Positions 63,499 to 64,000 of a stretch of DNA of 64,000 nt are shown piece after piece. Under the pieces are notes generated by a model, which was not told the DNA's origin, made no database searches, and saw nothing but the letters and a program-made list of their open reading frames with translations. Source of the DNA: Planococcus maritimus (GTDB lineage: Bacteria > Bacillota > Bacilli > Bacillales_A > Planococcaceae); NCBI RefSeq assembly GCF_001687625.2, contig NZ_CP016538.2, positions 2,262,501-2,326,500 on the forward strand, read 5' to 3'. The first letter of the stretch is position 1. Every line of letters starts with the position of its first letter. The position numbers and the translations under genes were made by a program.

Positions 63499-64000
63499 TC
63501 AGCTTCTTTCGTAAATTTCCTCTGTCCGAAACACTTTTACTACCGTCTGCAGCAAGATATATAGGTTAAGACGCAAGCTTTTGCGGTTGATGTAATCAAT
63601 GTCGATATCGATTTTTTCATCCCAGCTCAAACTATTTCGGCCACTCACTTGTGCAAGTCCTGTGACCCCAGGCTTCACCATCAGCCGCTGCTTTTGGTAA
63701 TCATTATAATTATCTGTCTGGTCGATGACGGTCGGGCGCGGGCCGATGAATGACATATCCCCTTTGACAATGTTGATCAGCTGAGGCAATTCATCGATAC
63801 TTGTTTTGCGGAGGATGTTGCCAATTTTCGTAATGCTCGGATCGCCGTCAAACGGGTTAAGGCATTGACGCTTTCTATCCCGTCCATCTTCCATCGTCCG
63901 GAATTTATAGATGGTGAAATGACGTCCGTATAGTCCACCTCGCTGCTGCTTGAACATTGCTGGACCTGTTGACTCGATACGAATCAAGATGGCGACTGCT
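63499..64000 (-). CDS. Undecaprenyl-phosphate sugar transferase (PglC/EpsL type), 5' part outside window
   Basis: 167 codons visible; the frame runs off the right edge and the N-terminal membrane anchor is missing. The catalytic domain is intact: GPAMFKQQRGGLYGRHFTIYKFRTME, the Asp-Glu pair seen as SIDELPQL, NIVKGDMSFIGPRP and KPGVTGLAQVSGRN. It transfers a phospho-sugar onto undecaprenyl phosphate, the first step of repeat-unit assembly. A UDP-amino-sugar from the cluster at 10-14 kb would be a suitable donor. Confidence 0.93.
   Translation of the reverse strand, partial: AVAILIRIESTGPAMFKQQRGGLYGRHFTIYKFRTMEDGRDRKRQCLNPFDGDPSITKIGNILRKTSIDELPQLINIVKGDMSFIGPRPTVIDQTDNYNDYQKQRLMVKPGVTGLAQVSGRNSLSWDEKIDIDIDYINRKSLRLNLYILLQTVVKVFRTEEIYERS

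Overview
The window is a chromosomal segment of a low-to-moderate-GC Gram-positive bacterium. Ribosome binding sites are strong (AGGAGG/GGAGG), and about a tenth of the starts are GTG or TTG. The SAM-I riboswitch, GlpP-type antitermination, CcpA cre site, ComK-like protein, class D sortase with an acidic LPKTA surface protein, B. subtilis ydaJKLM-like genes and several Rho-independent terminators all point to Bacillales. Planococcaceae (Planococcus or a close relative) is my best guess; the genus is inferred from gene content and no search was run. I see no tRNA, rRNA, CRISPR array, prophage or complete insertion sequence.

Layout. 0-2.8 kb: arsenic resistance (arsR-arsC-arsD-arsA, the last cut by the window edge) beside a CzcD-type metal exporter. 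2.9-5.0 kb: a tightly packed four-gene operon whose third gene is a stand-alone B12-binding protein carrying both signatures of CarH-type light receptors, and whose last gene is a PAS-STAS (RsbR-like) protein. 5.1-7.7 kb: SAM-riboswitch-controlled metI-metC. 7.7-9.8 kb: malic enzyme and an unknown ORF interrupted by an in-frame amber codon. 10-20.6 kb: an exopolysaccharide operon (DUF4870, chain-length regulator, tyrosine kinase, UDP-sugar dehydratase, CapK-like protein, aminotransferase) preceded by a response regulator and a 1,085-residue hybrid kinase with two kinase modules. 21-28 kb: housekeeping and stress genes, including UvsE, a sensor kinase, a small sigma factor divergent from a ComK-like gene, and a LysM polysaccharide deacetylase. 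29-35.6 kb: a putative c-di-GMP-controlled exopolysaccharide locus (ydaK-ydaM-ydaJ-ydaL-like) followed by a second ydaK-ydaJ pair. 36-42 kb: galU, a YjiH transporter, gabT and its degenerate sigma-54-type regulator. 42-50 kb: surface proteins and proteases. 50.6-55.6 kb: glpF-glpK, glpD and their antiterminator glpP. 56-60 kb: assorted enzymes and a DUF2157/GDYXXLXY pair. 60-64 kb: another polysaccharide cluster (sugar transferase, two paralogous GT4 enzymes and an HPr-kinase-like protein), running off the right edge.

Three groups of genes could each supply a cell-surface polymer (10-17 kb, 29-36 kb, 60-64 kb), with galU between them as a possible source of UDP-glucose. Regulation is unusually visible: a riboswitch, two GlpP leader hairpins sharing sequence blocks, a cre site on the glpFK promoter, and long palindromes lying on the putative promoters of the c-di-GMP locus and the gabT operon. 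Two near-identical 240-bp repeats are each enclosed between two copies of a terminator stem-loop, and a 320-bp element with inverted ends looks like a MITE.

The strongest candidates for new biology are the CarH-like B12/PAS-STAS operon (2.9-5.0 kb), the duplicated and diverged c-di-GMP receptor pair (29-35.6 kb) and the terminator-enclosed repeat.
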